The notes beneath the pieces are model-generated. The model was not told the origin of the DNA, ran no database searches, and saw nothing but the letters and a program-made list of their open reading frames with translations. Below, in pieces: positions 6,056 to 6,439 of a stretch of DNA of 6,439 bases. Every line of letters begins with the position of its first letter. Position 1 is the stretch's first letter. Origin of the DNA: Alphaproteobacteria bacterium (GTDB taxonomy: Bacteria; Pseudomonadota; Alphaproteobacteria; Micropepsales; Micropepsaceae); assembly GCA_025935155.1 (NCBI GenBank), contig JAICVV010000127.1, forward strand, positions 1 to 6,439, written 5' to 3'. The position numbers were made by a program, and so were the translations under genes.

Positions 6056-6439
6056 ATGGGCTTCGTAGAAACCCATGATATTTGCCTGTCGAATCTTCGT
6101 AGTAGCCGATAATGGCGCCGCTGCCGTTGACGTCATAGGCAAATGTGCTGATCGATCCCGGAGGATCGAAGGATCTGATCCCGCCATCGCGAGCCCGCAC
6201 AAAGCCGTGGAACGCCTGAGCGCTATCCTGATAAAATCCGGCGATTCTTCCTTTCGCATTCAGACAATTAGCATAGGTGCCGATTGAACCGGTCGGGCCG
6301 AATTCAGCAAATCTCCCGTCGGAAGCTCGCACGAAACCATGCGCTATGGCGTTGCTGTCGACGTACCAGCCTGTGATTGCGCCCGCGCTATTGAGGGCTA
6401 CGGGCTGGGTGCCCTCGCCATAGTCCGTTCCCGCTCCGG
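6054..6439 (-). CDS. HAF-like repeat protein, C-terminal part (start outside window)
   Basis: The frame is open to the right edge, so the gene is partial: 127 C-terminal residues are visible. They form tandem modules with an exact 44-residue period, marked by HGF triplets at visible residues 33, 77 and 121. Each module ends as I-x-G-(W/F/Y)-Y-x-DS-x(5)-HGF-(V/L)-R, and the full ones continue DG, a Phe-rich strand, P-x-GS-I, a Thr/aromatic pair and N-x-x-G. This matches the pattern I know as the extracellular HAF-family repeat, with HGF in place of HAF; such proteins are usually exported and the repeats are thought to build a beta-rich, propeller-like structure. The last module stops at HGFLRSP directly before TAA, so there is no anchoring or sorting tail. 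Function unknown. The GTG at 6332 is internal to a repeat and not a real start. Confidence 0.8.
   Translation of the reverse strand, partial: GAGTDYGEGTQPVALNSAGAITGWYVDSNAIAHGFVRASDGRFAEFGPTGSIGTYANCLNAKGRIAGFYQDSAQAFHGFVRARDGGIRSFDPPGSISTFAYDVNGSGAIIGYYEDSTGKYHGFLRSP

Overview
This is a GC-rich chromosomal window from a Gram-negative bacterium. The Sec-type export signals, the protein families and the HAF-like repeat protein suggest an alphaproteobacterium, but that is a judgement from general protein character; no rRNA or other marker gene is present. I see no phage, insertion sequence, CRISPR array, tRNA or rRNA. Most of the window is ordinary accessory metabolism and transport, and I did not find a clear new multi-gene system.

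Left part (1-2123): a winged-helix regulator of ArsR type (minus strand, 79-627) and an exported class C beta-lactamase-family serine hydrolase (plus strand, 690-2123) are divergent. The 62 bp between them hold a near-perfect 13-bp dyad (643-674) that overlaps plausible back-to-back -10 elements. The simplest reading is an autoregulated repressor that also controls the hydrolase.

Middle part (2124-2969): the 450 bp between the hydrolase and the next plus-strand gene contain the 3' end of a zinc-dependent alcohol dehydrogenase gene (minus strand, from 2157), whose main body is missing. Next comes a small exported protein of 85 residues with a strong Shine-Dalgarno (2574-2831). A short convergent spacer follows, with no convincing terminator.

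Right part (2970-5800): a minus-strand transporter operon. In transcription order it has a 38-codon open reading frame for a one-helix membrane peptide (5684-5800, not previously a safe call), an MHS-type MFS symporter (4370-5680) and an APC-superfamily amino acid permease (2970-4373). Spacing is 3 nt between the first two and a 4-nt ATGA overlap between the last two, so the three are probably translated together. The substrates cannot be read from the sequence.

Right edge (5801-6439): about 250 bp of spacer with several short inverted repeats, then the C-terminal end of a minus-strand protein made of 44-residue HAF-like repeats, whose start lies outside the window.
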